Assembly (NCBI GenBank): GCA_013397865.1
Contig: VZTI01001727.1
Location: 1,014,462 to 1,078,461, forward strand
Direction of reading: 5' to 3'
Length of the DNA stretch: 64,000 bases
Source: Struthidea cinerea
Lineage: Eukaryota > Chordata > Aves > Passeriformes > Corcoracidae
The position numbers and the translations under genes are program-made. Below, in pieces: positions 24,601-35,310 of the stretch (positions are counted from its first letter, which is position 1; each line of letters begins with the position of its first letter). The notes below the pieces were generated by a model. That model was given only the letters and a program-made list of their open reading frames with translations. It was not told the DNA's origin and searched no databases.

Positions 24601-27600
24601 GCTCTAAGTAACTCCAGTAACTAGAGAAACCAGTATTTCGGTCTAGAGAGGTGGGGGGTTACAGTTTATATTCCCTCAGCAGCTGTTTTGGATACTATTG
24701 TCTGACCTGTAACAGTATTTATGTGCCTTTTAAGACTATTTAAAGTATACAGGCTGTGAGAGGTAATGATGATTCTATCTGAAGTGTATCTTTTGTAGTA
24801 GCAAAATACTTGTGTTCCAAATGCAACACGATTAGTACCACGCTACGAACGAAAGGGAAGGCCATCACCAGCATCTGAATTCAACTGACAAATATGCCTC
24901 TCAATACTGCTCAATTAATGTTTTTCAGATTGGAAAAAATAGCAGTGTAGCTTTGTCACAATCCAGTCCTTCGAGTACATCAAACCCAGTACACAACAGA
25001 CAAGTAAGTTGCTTTAAAAAAAGTGTACTTAAGTAGTCTGTAAGCAGTTTTGAAATATTTTGTACTATAAAAGCTTAAAATACAATTTCTTTATGAATAC
25101 AGTTCTTTATAGAAGCTGCCTTTCAGTGAACTAATACTAGATTTCTCCTTCCATGTAATTTTCTTCCAGCTATTTTCCCCTCCAGGAATTATGAATTACA
25201 AATTTTTTGCTTGTTTTTCACCCACCTTTATTACATCTCAGGTTGGCTCATGTGCTGCTCACTGGCTGTTGCTTTGGTGATAGAGGCTCAGCAGCAGCAG
25301 CAGATCTCTGTTGGTCTTTCTATCCAACTTCTCCTGCTGAGCAAGATGGCACAGCAGAGTCCCCAGACTGGCACAGGAGGGACAGCATTTAAAAATAGGC
25401 CAGAAGTGAAGCAGCAAAAGGAGAACAGAAACAGGACAGAGAAGATGAGGCACTTGACTATTCAGAGAAACTAATCTAAAAGGATAACTAACCCATGTGT
25501 AATGCAAGTTCTTCTTAGCCTGCAAGTTGGATAATGATAATAAATGCTGTAACTCAGCTTTTTTGATCCAGCCCTCATCTGTCTGGAGGACAGATATACT
25601 AGTTTGTTTTAATATGGTCCCTACTATTTGACTCTCCAAGTTGAGTACTTTATTAAGAATTTAATATCAAGTTCTTTAGTGTGAAAAGGTTTCCCACCTC
25701 AGCAAGGTATAGTCAGAAGTAATCCAGAGGCTTTTTCTGTACAACCAGTATCTTAAAGTTCTGTTATGTATTCTGGCTAAATTATGCACGAATAGTTATT
25801 CCAAATGGTTGTGCTGCTTAGTTTCTGCTGTGTAGACACGGGAAAAGAATGGTACTGATAACCCACCACTGTATGCCCATTCAAAATACTCTGAATCTCT
25901 CATATCTTGAGATGAACTGCCAAACAGTACATTTTATTTTTTTTCTCTCACTGCTGAATGCAAAGCAATATGTGTGAAGGGAAAAACTACTCTGAAGGGA
26001 AAAAAGTGGAAAGTTTCTTCATACTTCTAGGGAGTGGCATTTTCCTGTGTGAGACACTGTCATCCAACTGCCAATGACAAACTGTTCTGAAGTGCAAAAC
26101 TGTTTTTGTTGTAACATCTTGCTCCTATGTTAGTATAACATACATACTACCCGAGGAGCAGAACTTGTTGGGATCTGTTGCCTAGATCCCATGGGAAAAA
26201 CCTAAGGGTACAAAACATTAATTTTATGTCGGCTCTATGTAAACTGAGATTATTGCAGAGCTCTTCAGCTGCCTGTTTTCATAACTTTATCAAAAATAGA
26301 AGTGTTTGCTTGTTTTAAGCCCCACAAACTCTTTATTTAAAAGAAAAAATGTTTCTGTCAGTTTGGTAGTTGAATGTGGAGCTCAAAGTACAAACACAAA
26401 AAAAATCAAGTTGATACTAAGTTTTACTAAACTTTTTTCTCTAAACTTACACAGGATTTTAGTATTTGGAACCATGAATAATGATTCCCTATTTAATAAA
26501 TGCTTGTCACTGTCAAATCTGAGCTGCTTTGTTGGCAGCTTTCATCTCCAATCTAGCAAATGAGTAGTCTCTAAGTAAAATTTCTCTCTTAAACTGTGCT
26601 GTAATATTTCATTATAAAGGTGTTAATAATTATGTAACAGTAAGTGGATCTACAAGTACATGCTGTGTCAGTAAAGGTATTACTGTGGAAGCTGAGCTCT
26701 CTTGTTTTGAATGTTAGTGTTGCTATAACCATGATAATCAGGGAGTCCAAGTGAAGCAAGGTCTGTAGGCAGAGACAATCTCTGCTTTATACCAGGGTTT
26801 ATAGTTGGAAAAATCTGGCAAGTTTTCATGAATACATCACGACAACAGACTTCTAACAATGCAGTTGGAAGCAGAGTTGCAGCTGCCAAGCTAAATGTGC
26901 ATATGGAGCAGTTTCTCTGGACTGCCTCCGATGCGTTCCCTGGCCAGGCAACCTGGTGGGGCTGTCTGCTGGTGCAGAGGGGGAGCCGAAGGGAGAAGAT
27001 TGTTGTTCTCAGGAGAAGGGAGAGAGGTCCATAACTCATCACGAGGTTGAGTGGCTGGATGAGAATGTGGCATTTGGAAAATTGTGTAACACTGTAAACT
27101 CGGTCTTGTTTGCACCCGTGACCGCGCGGGCGCAGTCTGACTTGGAGAGCTTCCCGCTGGCCTTCCCAAAGCAGCCGGTCGGAGTGAGAGGACACGCGGC
27201 AGTGCTGTGAAAGTCACCTGCCACTCCTAACTGGGTGTTTCTCACTCAGTGATGAGTCGTGAGCTGAAGGTGGCCTGTGGATGTCTTGTTGTCACAGAAG
27301 TAGTTCCTCTTGGTCATTTGCTCCATGTGTTGAAGTTCACTCAGGTACTTCTGTGGGACTGGTGGATCATGAGAATTGCCTGTCAGTTCTCTCCCATTGC
27401 ATTAAACTCCATCAGGTTAAACTCAAACAGATTCTTTTCAATTAATGTTTAATATGAATATTGCTGCCTCTCTTTGAGGCCTGAACTAGGGATTGTATAC
27501 ATAAAAACATGCCTGTTTTTCCAACTATTGTTGCTTTAGTAAAAGAAATACTACTTTTCCCTACAAAAACTACTGGGTCTTTAACAAAAATTAATGGAAT

Positions 27601-28204
27601 GGTAGTTTTATAGTCAAATTATTTGTGCCTATTTGTATTAAAAGTTTGTTTTCTCCAGATTTTATCCTTGTTCTAGGTTTTTAACTAATCAAGTGTTTTT
27701 GTCTTCATAGTGCTTTTAGGTGCCTGAAAGTGTTAACACTTCAAGACCTCAGTATGCGGTGGTTTTTAAATACTGAGTAACTAGCTCATTTTATTAAGGG
27801 AAGGTGACAACGTGTATGCTGTGTGAGGATTCCTTGTGCATGAAAACATGCTGTGTAGAGGAAAAGATTCTTCAGAGTTGTCGTCTAATTGCTGCTCTTT
27901 ATTTGTAATGATAACCAAGTTAATGAACATGAGATTCACCAAAGCTTACTAAAATCAGACCGTCCCAAAAGGAAATATGCTGTTTATTCAAAGCAGTTCC
28001 TTTTCTTAAAGGTCTAATGTAGTCAGTAAACAGGGAGGCAGTTTAGTTCAGGGACTTGAAGTAAATTCCTGCTTTGAGTACTGTCAGCCACAGACTTTAT
28101 TGAAGTGTTTTATACCAAAAAACATTGTGTGATTTTGAACCTGGCTCTGGTTTCTCTTTTAGAAGACATCAAACCGGACTGGTAGAATAAGGACTCTTCC
28201 ATAA
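6385..28204 (+). CDS. ATXN7L1: ATXN7L1 (ataxin-7-like 1), 3' part, eight coding exons
   Basis: Exons 6385-6668, 11441-11523, 12373-12629, 14866-15058, 17340-17461, 20074-21025, 24929-25003 and 28163-28204 join in frame to give 668 residues and a TAA stop. The 5' exons lie upstream of the window. Visible residues 95-145 form the SCA7 domain, with Zn ligands Cys104, Cys115, Cys121 and His124 (C-X10-C-X5-C-X2-H). A second conserved block at 273-320 includes GRGYYVFDRRWD. The rest is Ser/Pro-rich and probably disordered, with a basic Lys cluster next to a Ser tract near residue 460. The C-terminus is NRTGRIRTLP. Ataxin-7 family proteins are alternative subunits of the SAGA deubiquitinase module and act in the nucleus; that role is family knowledge. 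ATXN7L1 rather than ATXN7 is chosen from the C-terminal sequence and from the neighbours EFCAB10, RINT1 and PUS7. Human ATXN7L1 is about 861 residues, so roughly 190 are missing. Confidence 0.95.
6669..11440 (+). other. ATXN7L1: ATXN7L1 intron
   Basis: A 4.8 kb intron with no recognised gene. It contains T-rich tracts at 7095-7121 and a (TACA/TAAA)n microsatellite at 10331-10374. Nothing else was identified. Confidence 0.75.
10331..10374. repeat. (TACA)n-type microsatellite, interrupted
   Basis: Tandem TACA units interrupted by TAAA units, about 44 bases, inside an ATXN7L1 intron. Confidence 0.8.
11441..11523 (+). CDS. ATXN7L1: ATXN7L1 coding exon b, start of SCA7 domain
   Basis: An 83-base exon with acceptor aaacag and donor gtattt. 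It encodes EREFDPNKHCGVLDPETKK and then PCTRSLTCK, carrying the three zinc-binding cysteines of the SCA7 motif. The matching histidine is at the start of the next exon. Confidence 0.96.
11524..12372 (+). other. ATXN7L1: ATXN7L1 intron
   Basis: A short intron of 849 bases between the two SCA7-domain exons. It is AT-rich and no features were seen in it. Confidence 0.85.
12373..12629 (+). CDS. ATXN7L1: ATXN7L1 coding exon c, rest of SCA7 domain
   Basis: The acceptor is tttttag and the donor is gtaagc. It begins THSLNHRRAVPGRKKQFD, completing the SCA7 motif with His and a basic stretch. In ataxin-7 this region is known to contact the nucleosome. A Ser/Gln/Pro-rich low-complexity tail follows and ends in SRPPNSILP. 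Two bases of an Arg codon are carried to the next exon. Confidence 0.95.
13800..14130. promoter_or_regulatory. Intronic GC-rich, CpG-containing patch
   Basis: GC content is about 60-70 percent over roughly 300 bases, in an intron otherwise near 40 percent, with CpG clusters around 13950-14000. It may be an internal promoter or regulatory island for short ATXN7L1 transcripts, or the remnant of a GC-rich mobile element. Function is inference only. Confidence 0.35.
14247..14288. repeat. Pentanucleotide repeat (TAATC/TGATC)8
   Basis: Eight consecutive 5-base units read as four TAATC, two TGATC and two TAATC. They form a short, partly interrupted microsatellite. Confidence 0.9.
14866..15058 (+). 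CDS. ATXN7L1: ATXN7L1 coding exon d
   Basis: The acceptor is cttctag and the donor is gtatgt. It encodes PSSANSINSNSSSNHSG and then the acidic stretch SSDEGEADGAEESEKLD. The last codon is Gly. The reading frame stays open upstream of the acceptor to an ATG at 14798, so an alternative first exon is possible but unproven. Confidence 0.93.
15059..17339 (+). other. ATXN7L1: ATXN7L1 intron
   Basis: A 2.3 kb intron. No gene, repeat family or regulatory element was recognised. Confidence 0.75.
17340..17461 (+). CDS. ATXN7L1: ATXN7L1 coding exon e, conserved YYVFDRRW block
   Basis: A 122-base exon with acceptor ctttcag and donor gtaagt. It encodes FCSYGSRLMGRGYYVFDRRW and then the helix-like DHFRLALNSMVEKHLNSQMW. 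This block is shared by ATXN7, ATXN7L1 and ATXN7L2. Two bases of a Lys codon are carried forward. Confidence 0.95.
17462..20073 (+). other. ATXN7L1: ATXN7L1 intron
   Basis: A 2.6 kb intron ending in a long pyrimidine tract before 20074. No other features were recognised. An in-frame ATG at 20015 lies in the pyrimidine tract and is not considered a start. Confidence 0.75.
20074..21025 (+). CDS. ATXN7L1: ATXN7L1 coding exon f, large Ser/Pro-rich exon
   Basis: The 952-base exon has acceptor tatttag and donor gtaagg. It opens KKIPPAADSPMPSQAAH and contains SSYIMTSAMLSNAAFV, the Lys-rich SNKKKKPQ followed by ten Ser codons (20501-20530, five of them TCG), and SEGKKRKNSSSSSKACKITK. The composition suggests a disordered nuclear segment with basic localisation signals. 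Reading through the donor adds only 13 residues (to 21067), so a truncated isoform is possible. Confidence 0.95.
21026..24928 (+). other. ATXN7L1: ATXN7L1 intron
   Basis: A 3.9 kb intron with a T19 run at 21932-21950 and a TA/TG/CA dinucleotide-rich tract at 22771-22850. A somewhat GC-rich stretch near 24500-24600 has no recognised identity. Confidence 0.75.
22771..22850. repeat. Alternating TA/TG/CA-rich tract
   Basis: About 80 bases of mostly alternating purine-pyrimidine steps with (TA)n, TATG and CATA units. It is a degenerate dinucleotide microsatellite. Confidence 0.75.
24929..25003 (+). CDS. ATXN7L1: ATXN7L1 coding exon g
   Basis: A 75-base exon with acceptor tttcag and donor gtaagt. 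It encodes 25 residues from IGKNSSVALSQSSPSSTSN to HNRQ. Both ends fall between codons, so skipping it would keep the frame. Confidence 0.92.
25004..28162 (+). other. ATXN7L1: ATXN7L1 last intron
   Basis: A 3.2 kb intron. Positions about 26900-27200 are richer in GC, with several CpG, and carry overlapping frames on both strands, including a 171-codon antisense frame. No exon or repeat family was recognised. Confidence 0.7.
28163..28204 (+). CDS. ATXN7L1: ATXN7L1 terminal coding exon
   Basis: The acceptor is ctcttttag. It encodes KTSNRTGRIRTLP and the TAA stop at 28202-28204. The NRTGRIRTLP ending is as in human ATXN7L1 and separates it from ATXN7. Confidence 0.93.
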   Translation, partial: KTSNRTGRIRTLP

Positions 28205-30820
28205 CAAGGAAAAGGAACCAGCCTATAATCTCTAGCTCTCAGCAGCCCTACTCCACAGGGTTTTTCTTTTCTATGTCCTGCAGATGGATTTAATCTTTTA
28301 TGAATTTGTGATTTTAAAGAAAATTAAATTTACAGAAAACTGTAATAGTGATTTGTTTAGTTTTTCCACTTGTATTTGCCACTGATCTGTGCGTTCTGCT
28401 TGGTTATGTTTCATGCCTTTTAAAGCTGTTAGCATTGCAATGCTCCCTTTGTTTCCTTACCAGAACACAATGGACATTCCAAAAAAAAAAAAAAAAAATC
28501 CAGATCATGATATGAATTTATTTAAAGGATCTCCAAATTTTTTCATTAAATAAAAATTACAGTAATTCTGTATTTAAGCTTGTCCTATGGATAAAAATTG
28601 AGTGCATTTCTTAGTAATTTGCAAACAGCTGGGGCACTGTAACTTTAGAGACTAATCCTGATTGGTGCTCTGTACCTACAGCATTTAATAATTTCAGTGG
28701 GAATTCTGAGTGTTCAGCCTCTTCCAGGATCAGACTCTTAAGGAATCTATACTTCAATCAATGCATAGCAGAATTTTGCACCAAACTGTAATTACTGTTA
28801 TCAGGGGTCCAATGTGTAAAATCCCCATATCTTGGGGGATTTCCAGACCCTTAAGAACACAGCACTTGATAATTTCAGTGAGCAGTTTGGGTTTGAGAGG
28901 ACAGGAGTTGAGCAGATTGGCTTGCATTAATAGAATTGCACTGACAGTGTTTCTTATAGGATTACTGAATAATTTTTTAATAAAATGTAGATTTTATAAT
29001 CAGGAAGCCAATACTAGGTACTGGAACAATAGTACAGAGGAGTTAATTTTTATTTCTACAGTGTTAAAAGTGCACTTATATGCTGGTTTATTTACATCTT
29101 GGGGAAAGGCGAGAGACTGCAAATAGGGAGATTATTACTACTTTCTTTTTTAAAAAAAGAAGGCTTAAGGCAAATTTTAAGACTAAAAATGTTTAAGCAA
29201 TTATAAACAAGGCTAGACCCTTTGAAAAAAAGTTTAGAAATATTCTTAAAATAAATTTTTATAGTGTTAATTTTGTAATAATTTATGTTTTGCTATACTT
29301 CAGAGCTAACTGACTGGTATAGTTTCAGAAACAGTATGAAACTTAGGAAAGTTTAAGCAATGTTTATATTTTTAAAATGTTCTTTGAATTATGTTTTTAT
29401 TGTACATTTCTTCAGACTGAAAAATGTGTACATATCTTTGTTATTTTTGCACAATTTTTGTCTTGTTCAGTTTTAGGAGCAGTACTATGTTGATTTTTTT
29501 TTAATTTATTTTGAGTTATAAAACTGCAGGATTTTAAAAATCTCAGTAACAAAGTCATCCTCTGTAATCAATGAACTGCTATTTCTAGTTGTTGAGGGAA
29601 AACAGTGGTTGTGAGATTCAGTGGTTGCTTCTGAGAAATAATGCTAATCAGTGACTGAAGGAGCAATTTTGTAGTTTTAGGAAGCTTTAGCTGTTTCCAT
29701 GCATCTTTTAATTGGAAAGCTGAATTATGGAACCTGTCCTTTGAATGCTGCTTAAATTTTGTTTTCAACTGGCTTACACCTGACAGCATTTCAGGAAAGT
29801 TAAGCACGAAGTAAAATCCCATGGTGTTCTTTCATCATCAAAGAATCATTATTTAATTAAATGTATCGGAAATTTTAGCCTGCAAAATGAAATGGAAGTA
29901 AACATTTGGAAAAAAATGGATACAAACTGGACCAGCCTATAATGCATTCTTAGTGTAGCATTCACTCGTAGTTCTTTTTCTTCCCCATTTGCCTGAAAAC
30001 CTTGTGATTTGTTTCCAGCAATAGAGGCTCAGAAGCTTTGGTTGTTACACATACGCAATGCATAGGCCCGTCAGCCATAAAAAGCGACTTGGATAACTTG
30101 TATGCCTTCTTTTGTATCAATGTAACAATTGTAAATAGTGCTGATCGACCTTTGTAGAGAATAGTTTATACAGCATATTCTATTATTGCTGATTCTCAGT
30201 GAACTATTGTTTTAAAAAAAAAGAAGAAAAAAAGAAATTTTTCTATTTACACCTTATATTTTGTTATGCTGTTGACCCATGGCACTTTAACAAAACTCTG
30301 TGGGTTTTGCATAGCTGGTCAGTCATGGGATATATTAAATAACTGTTGTTGCACAGAAATGAATTTGCACCTGCTATATTGTGCTTTCCTACTACAGATT
30401 TTAGAACCTTTTCCAGAAGACTTTTGAAGAAAGCATGTCCAATCATTCTAAGAAAAAAAAAAATGCCATACTTGTACAGCCAATTTCTTTTCTACAATCC
30501 ATATTTTGTAACACTAAGTATTTTCGTTCTTTGTCCTGCACCTTTATGTATTAGCAGTATCAAATAGAATTCATTCCATGCTTGTGATAATTGTAAGCAG
30601 AATAAATGTCTAAAGTAGGTGTAAATAGTAAATTCTATGGCTTACAGTTTAAAAAAGGAAAACCAGAACAAACATGTATCTGATTGATACTGCCATGGTT
30701 CAACACCGGGCCTGGAGATATTCTCTAGTGAGCGATTGTATTTTTTGTTTTTTGCTTTATTATTATTTTTTTTTTGTAACATGGCTTTGTAAATAAAATA
30801 ATTTATATGTTTGTAAGAAA
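28205..30820 (+). other. ATXN7L1: ATXN7L1 3' UTR
   Basis: About 2.6 kb of AT-rich sequence runs from the stop to a canonical AATAAA at 30792. An A18 run lies at 28481-28498. Pumilio-type UGUANAUA words occur at 29427, 30130, 30620 and 30788, and further AATAAA words at 28546 and 30600 could give shorter transcripts. The extent is inferred from the last strong hexamer; no cleavage site can be seen directly. Confidence 0.7.
30792..30797 (+). terminator. ATXN7L1: Poly(A) signal AATAAA, ATXN7L1 distal site
   Basis: The canonical hexamer lies 2.6 kb after the stop codon and overlaps a UGUAAAUA word at 30788-30795. T/G-containing sequence follows within 40 bases. Confidence 0.65.
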
Positions 30821-33257
30821 CAGATGGGGTTTGTCATTATTTCTCTTTGCAAAGCAAAAATGGTGTGTATTGCAAGACTGCCCTTTCTCTTCCCAGAGGC
30901 TGAAATACACTGTGTAGATACCCTGCACTGAGAATTCCACGGTAGTTCAAAAGATCTGCCCAGCTTTCTGCACAGGGCTGAATTGCTCTGGGATTATTTT
31001 TGGCATTCATGTCTAAAAGATTTCTGTATTTACATGTCAAGACACGTGCAGTGATCAGCTACTGAGGTTTTTTGCACTGATAAACCATTTTTAAACTCCT
31101 TTGCTTAGCTGAATGCATTTTCTCATTGCTTACCAGTGTAAGAATTAACTTCGTTACAGCTGCTAGATTTCGGAATTCTCACTTCAGTGGGCAGTACAGA
31201 TTTATAACCAGTCTTTTTATCATCGTTAATGCTAAAAACGCAGCTCTTATCTAGGCGTTAAGATTCTTGTTCTGTGTAAAGCCTGTTCCAATTACAGATC
31301 AAATGAGACTTAAATTGTTCATTCGCTCGACAGCTCTGCAGAGAGGATTGCAATTTTTTTCTCTCACAGCCACCCTCTTCTGCAAATCTGGAGAAGATGT
31401 ACATTTTTATGTTCCTTTTATGAAGTATCGGGAAACTGTCTTGGAGATACTGTAGGGAAGATGCTCACAATTACAGTATCTTTTTTAAAAGCAAGCAATT
31501 TGGACTGCAAACTACATTTCTGTGTGTACACACTCAGAACTGGCAGGGGAGGTAGGAAGCTGGGCTGCCTTGCAGGAAAAGGGAATTGAAGGAGGGAAAT
31601 TTTACCTTCTAGGTAAACGGCTTTTTGTGTGATGTCTTGCACCTTCTGATACCTGTCACGAAAGCTAATCCTGAACTTTGTCTTTACTGTCCAATTAATG
31701 CCTTGATCTGAGATACTCTGAGATACTTGTATTTTGAAAGCTTTTTTTTTTAATCTTTAGTTAATCTTTTCCAGTATAGAAAAAATGAACATGAAGTAGC
31801 AGTAGATGCTGAAGTTTCATCTGATACAAGTGGTCCCCATGTATGGCTAAAGAGTGACACTGTGTTTGTAAGATGCTTTGCTAATTCTAGCAGCCACTGG
31901 AAATTAAAACTACAGCCAAGAAAACAGAATATTGCTGATGTATTAGTTGCTTGCCATCATTGCCTGTGGCCAGCAAAGGTTGAAGACCACTGACTTCACT
32001 TCCCAAATATGAATCAGTAGTTTTTTAGCTCCTGTGGGTTTGTTGGATAAGCTGTTCTCATATTTGGAGTTGGGTTTCCCCTCCTTTTCTTGGTTATGCT
32101 CAAGTATTTTGCTTGTAGCACTCCTCTCCTGCTCATATTCTCTAACATGCTCCTAAATACCACCAATTTTAGAGGGAAGCAGATCACACTGTAACTTCTT
32201 TATTCGTGGCACTCTCGTTTTTACGAGTCTGTTTTTACCATGGAACTATTTATTTTAGAAAAAAGTCATTGCTGTGTGCAACCAGGATCTGTTTTATTTT
32301 TCCAAATCTGTCAGGATTCACAATTGGAAAAAATGCCAAATACTGATTCCAGAAATATTTGGAGGAGAGTCATACAACAGATTCAGACTTCAGAACAGAA
32401 GAATGTTTATTTCATGCAAATTTTTCTGTGCTGTTTTGCTCCTTGAATACTTCCTGAAAGCAACGACTCAAAACAAATGTAGATCTCTTTTAAAAGATAC
32501 TTTCCTAAGTAGAAGAAAGCTAAAGCTGATCATTCAGCAGCAGGTCCCAGTCTGCCCTTTGACTGGAGCATCCATGGCAGGTGGTACTGAGCTCTTGTTC
32601 TCATTTTGCAATGCACCAGAAATGACACAGGCTGGATTCTTTTGTGTGGGGGTTTTGTTGTTTATGGCTGACCCAGAAATACTAGGTTTAGTCTGTGATC
32701 TCCCTACAGAAAGAAGAGAAGCTTTAGGGGAAGTTTGCCAGCAATAATAATTAGGAACCAGGAGAACTTGATTTGAGGGTAAGGACACCAGTAGGGATTT
32801 GAGATGGGGCACTACCTTCAGCTGTGCCCTTTGCAGATTTCCCAAACCTGACAGATTTAGTTCTGAAATTCAATCTGGATTTGAGTAACTTGGAGCAGTT
32901 GCTAACATGGTTGATGTGACACCACAAGGGTAGTTTTTGAGGAAAGCTGTCTGTCATGGACAGAATGCATTTACAGAATCCACAGGTGTGAAGGCCTTTT
33001 GGTGTAAGTACAAAGAACGGCCTGATGAACACGAGTGCAGCCCTTGGAGTCCCGTGTTTATATCAGCTCATTTCCAGCCTGGCCCTACTGAGGCAGCGGA
33101 TGAAATGGTGATGGAGACATCACTGCAGAAGAGAAACCATCATCCCTTCCCAGTGGGAAATTTCCTCAGTGCTGATTTGGAGAGCTGTGGCACAGGTGAG
33201 TGAGATAGGTCACTACTGGGAAATGACTACACAGGCTCAACCTCTTTGCCTTTCCTG

Positions 33258-33302
33258 TATATGTTTATATACATGTATATATATGTGTATGTGTATATAT
33301 AT
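33258..33302. repeat. TA/TG-rich simple repeat
   Basis: A short degenerate run of TATA, CATG and TGTA units. Confidence 0.7.
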
Positions 33303-34369
33303 CTCTCACCTTAGTTCTAAGATGCTCTCAACAGTCTACACAAGGAACTTTCTTCTCTGGTCAGCTTTGCTCTTAAATTGCAATTATTTGCCTTCCTTTT
33401 TTCTTTAGTTTTCTCTTATTTTGGCCCATAATTAGTTGAGGGGTTTTGTGGTGTGGTTGCTTGGGCGTTTAGGGTTTTTGTTTTTATAATCTTGCCTTGA
33501 GCTACTCCTTCTGGGTTGCTTTTCTTTAGGATTTATGTTGCACAAATACTGACATAATCTGAGCAGTAACACCAATAAGGGCTCTTACTGGTAACTTGCT
33601 TTTCCTAAGTACTGTCTTTGTGACTACTGTTAGAGTGGATGTGTAGATTTGCATTCAAGTACAGGAGAAGACTGGGGTTACTCTTCAGAAACATGAACCT
33701 TTGGAGATGCATAATCCATACTTACTTCTGCTTCTTAACTGCACGCCCACTTTTTTATTGCTCAAAATGTTTGAACTGTGGGGTGTCAGAGACACTGAGG
33801 CGATGGAGATGGATCTCTGGTCTCCCCCACCCTGTGTAGTGTGAACTCATTCTACAGATACTGCTAGAATAAAAGCATCTGTGCTTTGAAGAGCTATGGG
33901 CTCAGAGCCACACTTAAACAGGCAAATGTACTGTATATCTCAAAGAATGCAGGCTTCTGCTCGAGTAACTTCTTTTTTCCCCTTTGCCTTCAGCAGGAGT
34001 CCAACTATAGTTCCAGGAAATCAGTTTTGTGGCTTTTCAGCTAACTGAGAAGTGGACAGTTCTGTAAGACATCAAAGTCTCCTGATACCAAACTAGCCTT
34101 TTTGTGACCTATTCTTACTTCTCCTTGACTCAGAAACAAGAAGTATTTTTGTAATTCCTGGATTTTTTTTTTCCCCAGTACATGATTTCTGATGGCAGGT
34201 TTAGCCTTTATTTTGCAGCTGACTGGCTGCAAAAAAAAAAGCCAACATTTGCAGCTTGGACTGATGACTACAGGCTCTCGTTCTTGTGGAGAGCACTGGG
34301 ATGGCACAAGTGATGATCCAGCTACTTCTGTAGTACGTCAAGGACAATTTTTTGACAGAAGGGCTCAAC

Positions 34370-35310
34370 AGGCCGAGTGGGGCTATGCTAGACATGCTGC
34401 TCACACATAAGGAAGGGCTGCTGGGAGCACTGACACTGGTGACAGCCTTGGCAGCAGCAACTACAAGATAGCAAAGCTTAAGTTTCTGAGGGAAGTGAGG
34501 AAGATAAATAGTTGAATTACAACCCTGGAATTCAGGAGAGCAGACTTGGTCTCCTGCAGACATTTTGTTGGCAGAATCCCACAGAAGACTGCCCTGATGG
34601 GCCCAGGAGAGCTAGCTAAAGCACAGGAACAGTCCATTCTAATCTGCAGGAAGCTGAGCAGACATGGGAGAAGGCTAGCATGGCTGAATGGAGAGCTCCT
34701 GACTAAATCAGAGGCAAAAGGCAAGTACACAGACTGTGGAAGGAGGGGTGGGCTACCCTAGAGGAATAAAGACTGCCTAGGCATGCTGAAACACACCCAG
34801 GAAAGCCAAAGCTTAGCTGGAGTTGGAATTAGTGAGGGATGTGAAAGATGCTTCCAGTACACTAACATGAAAGGAAAAGTAAGTAAAACGTGGGCCCCAC
34901 TACAGGGAGTAGGTAACCTGGTGACAGAGGACAGGGAAGTGGCAGAGGTATACTCATTGCTGCTTTTGCTTCAGATTTTAACTGGAGAGGTCTGTGCTCA
35001 GAGCTTTGGGCACAGTCTGGGCAGTGAGGTAGTATCCCCAGGATGTCTGAGGGAGGGACTGCTTATCCTGCATCTGTATAAGCCTATGGGAAAAGATGGG
35101 CTTGATTCAAGGGTGCAGGCTGATACCATTACCATGTAGCTGAGCGCTGGAACACGGACCGGCTGATGTTGTGGAATGTCCGTTCTGGAGACAGCAAAAA
35201 CTTGACAAGGCTGTGAACAACCTGAGCTGGTCTTTGAAATTAGCCCAGTTTGAGGAGGAAAGGGAGTTGACCACATGATCTCCAGAGGACCATTCCAACT
35301 TAATTATTCT
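34370..35310 (+). mobile_element. CR1 LINE fragment with internal deletion
   Basis: The sense strand follows CR1 ORF2 between endonuclease and reverse transcriptase. Landmarks are ATAAGGAAGGGCTGCTGGGA at the left, CTGGAATTCAGGAGAGCAGA in the middle and GGCCCCACTACAGGGA further on. From about 35145 it jumps to the 3' end of the element, ending with ATGATCTCCAGAGGACCATT near 35277-35296. The reverse-transcriptase core is missing, so the copy is dead. Borders are approximate. Confidence 0.75.

Noticed and set aside
6385..28204. Assignment to ATXN7 itself
   Set aside because: ATXN7 shares the SCA7 domain, but the C-terminal NRTGRIRTLP and the neighbours EFCAB10, RINT1 and PUS7 fit ATXN7L1. ATXN7 has THOC7 and PSMD6 nearby.
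28710..29126. 138-codon frame in the ATXN7L1 3' UTR
   Set aside because: It lies downstream of the stop, matches no known domain, and overlaps old repeat-like sequence. It is probably chance.
34783..35139. 118-codon frame in the intergenic region
   Set aside because: It falls inside the CR1 fragment and is a remnant of its ORF2, not a host gene.
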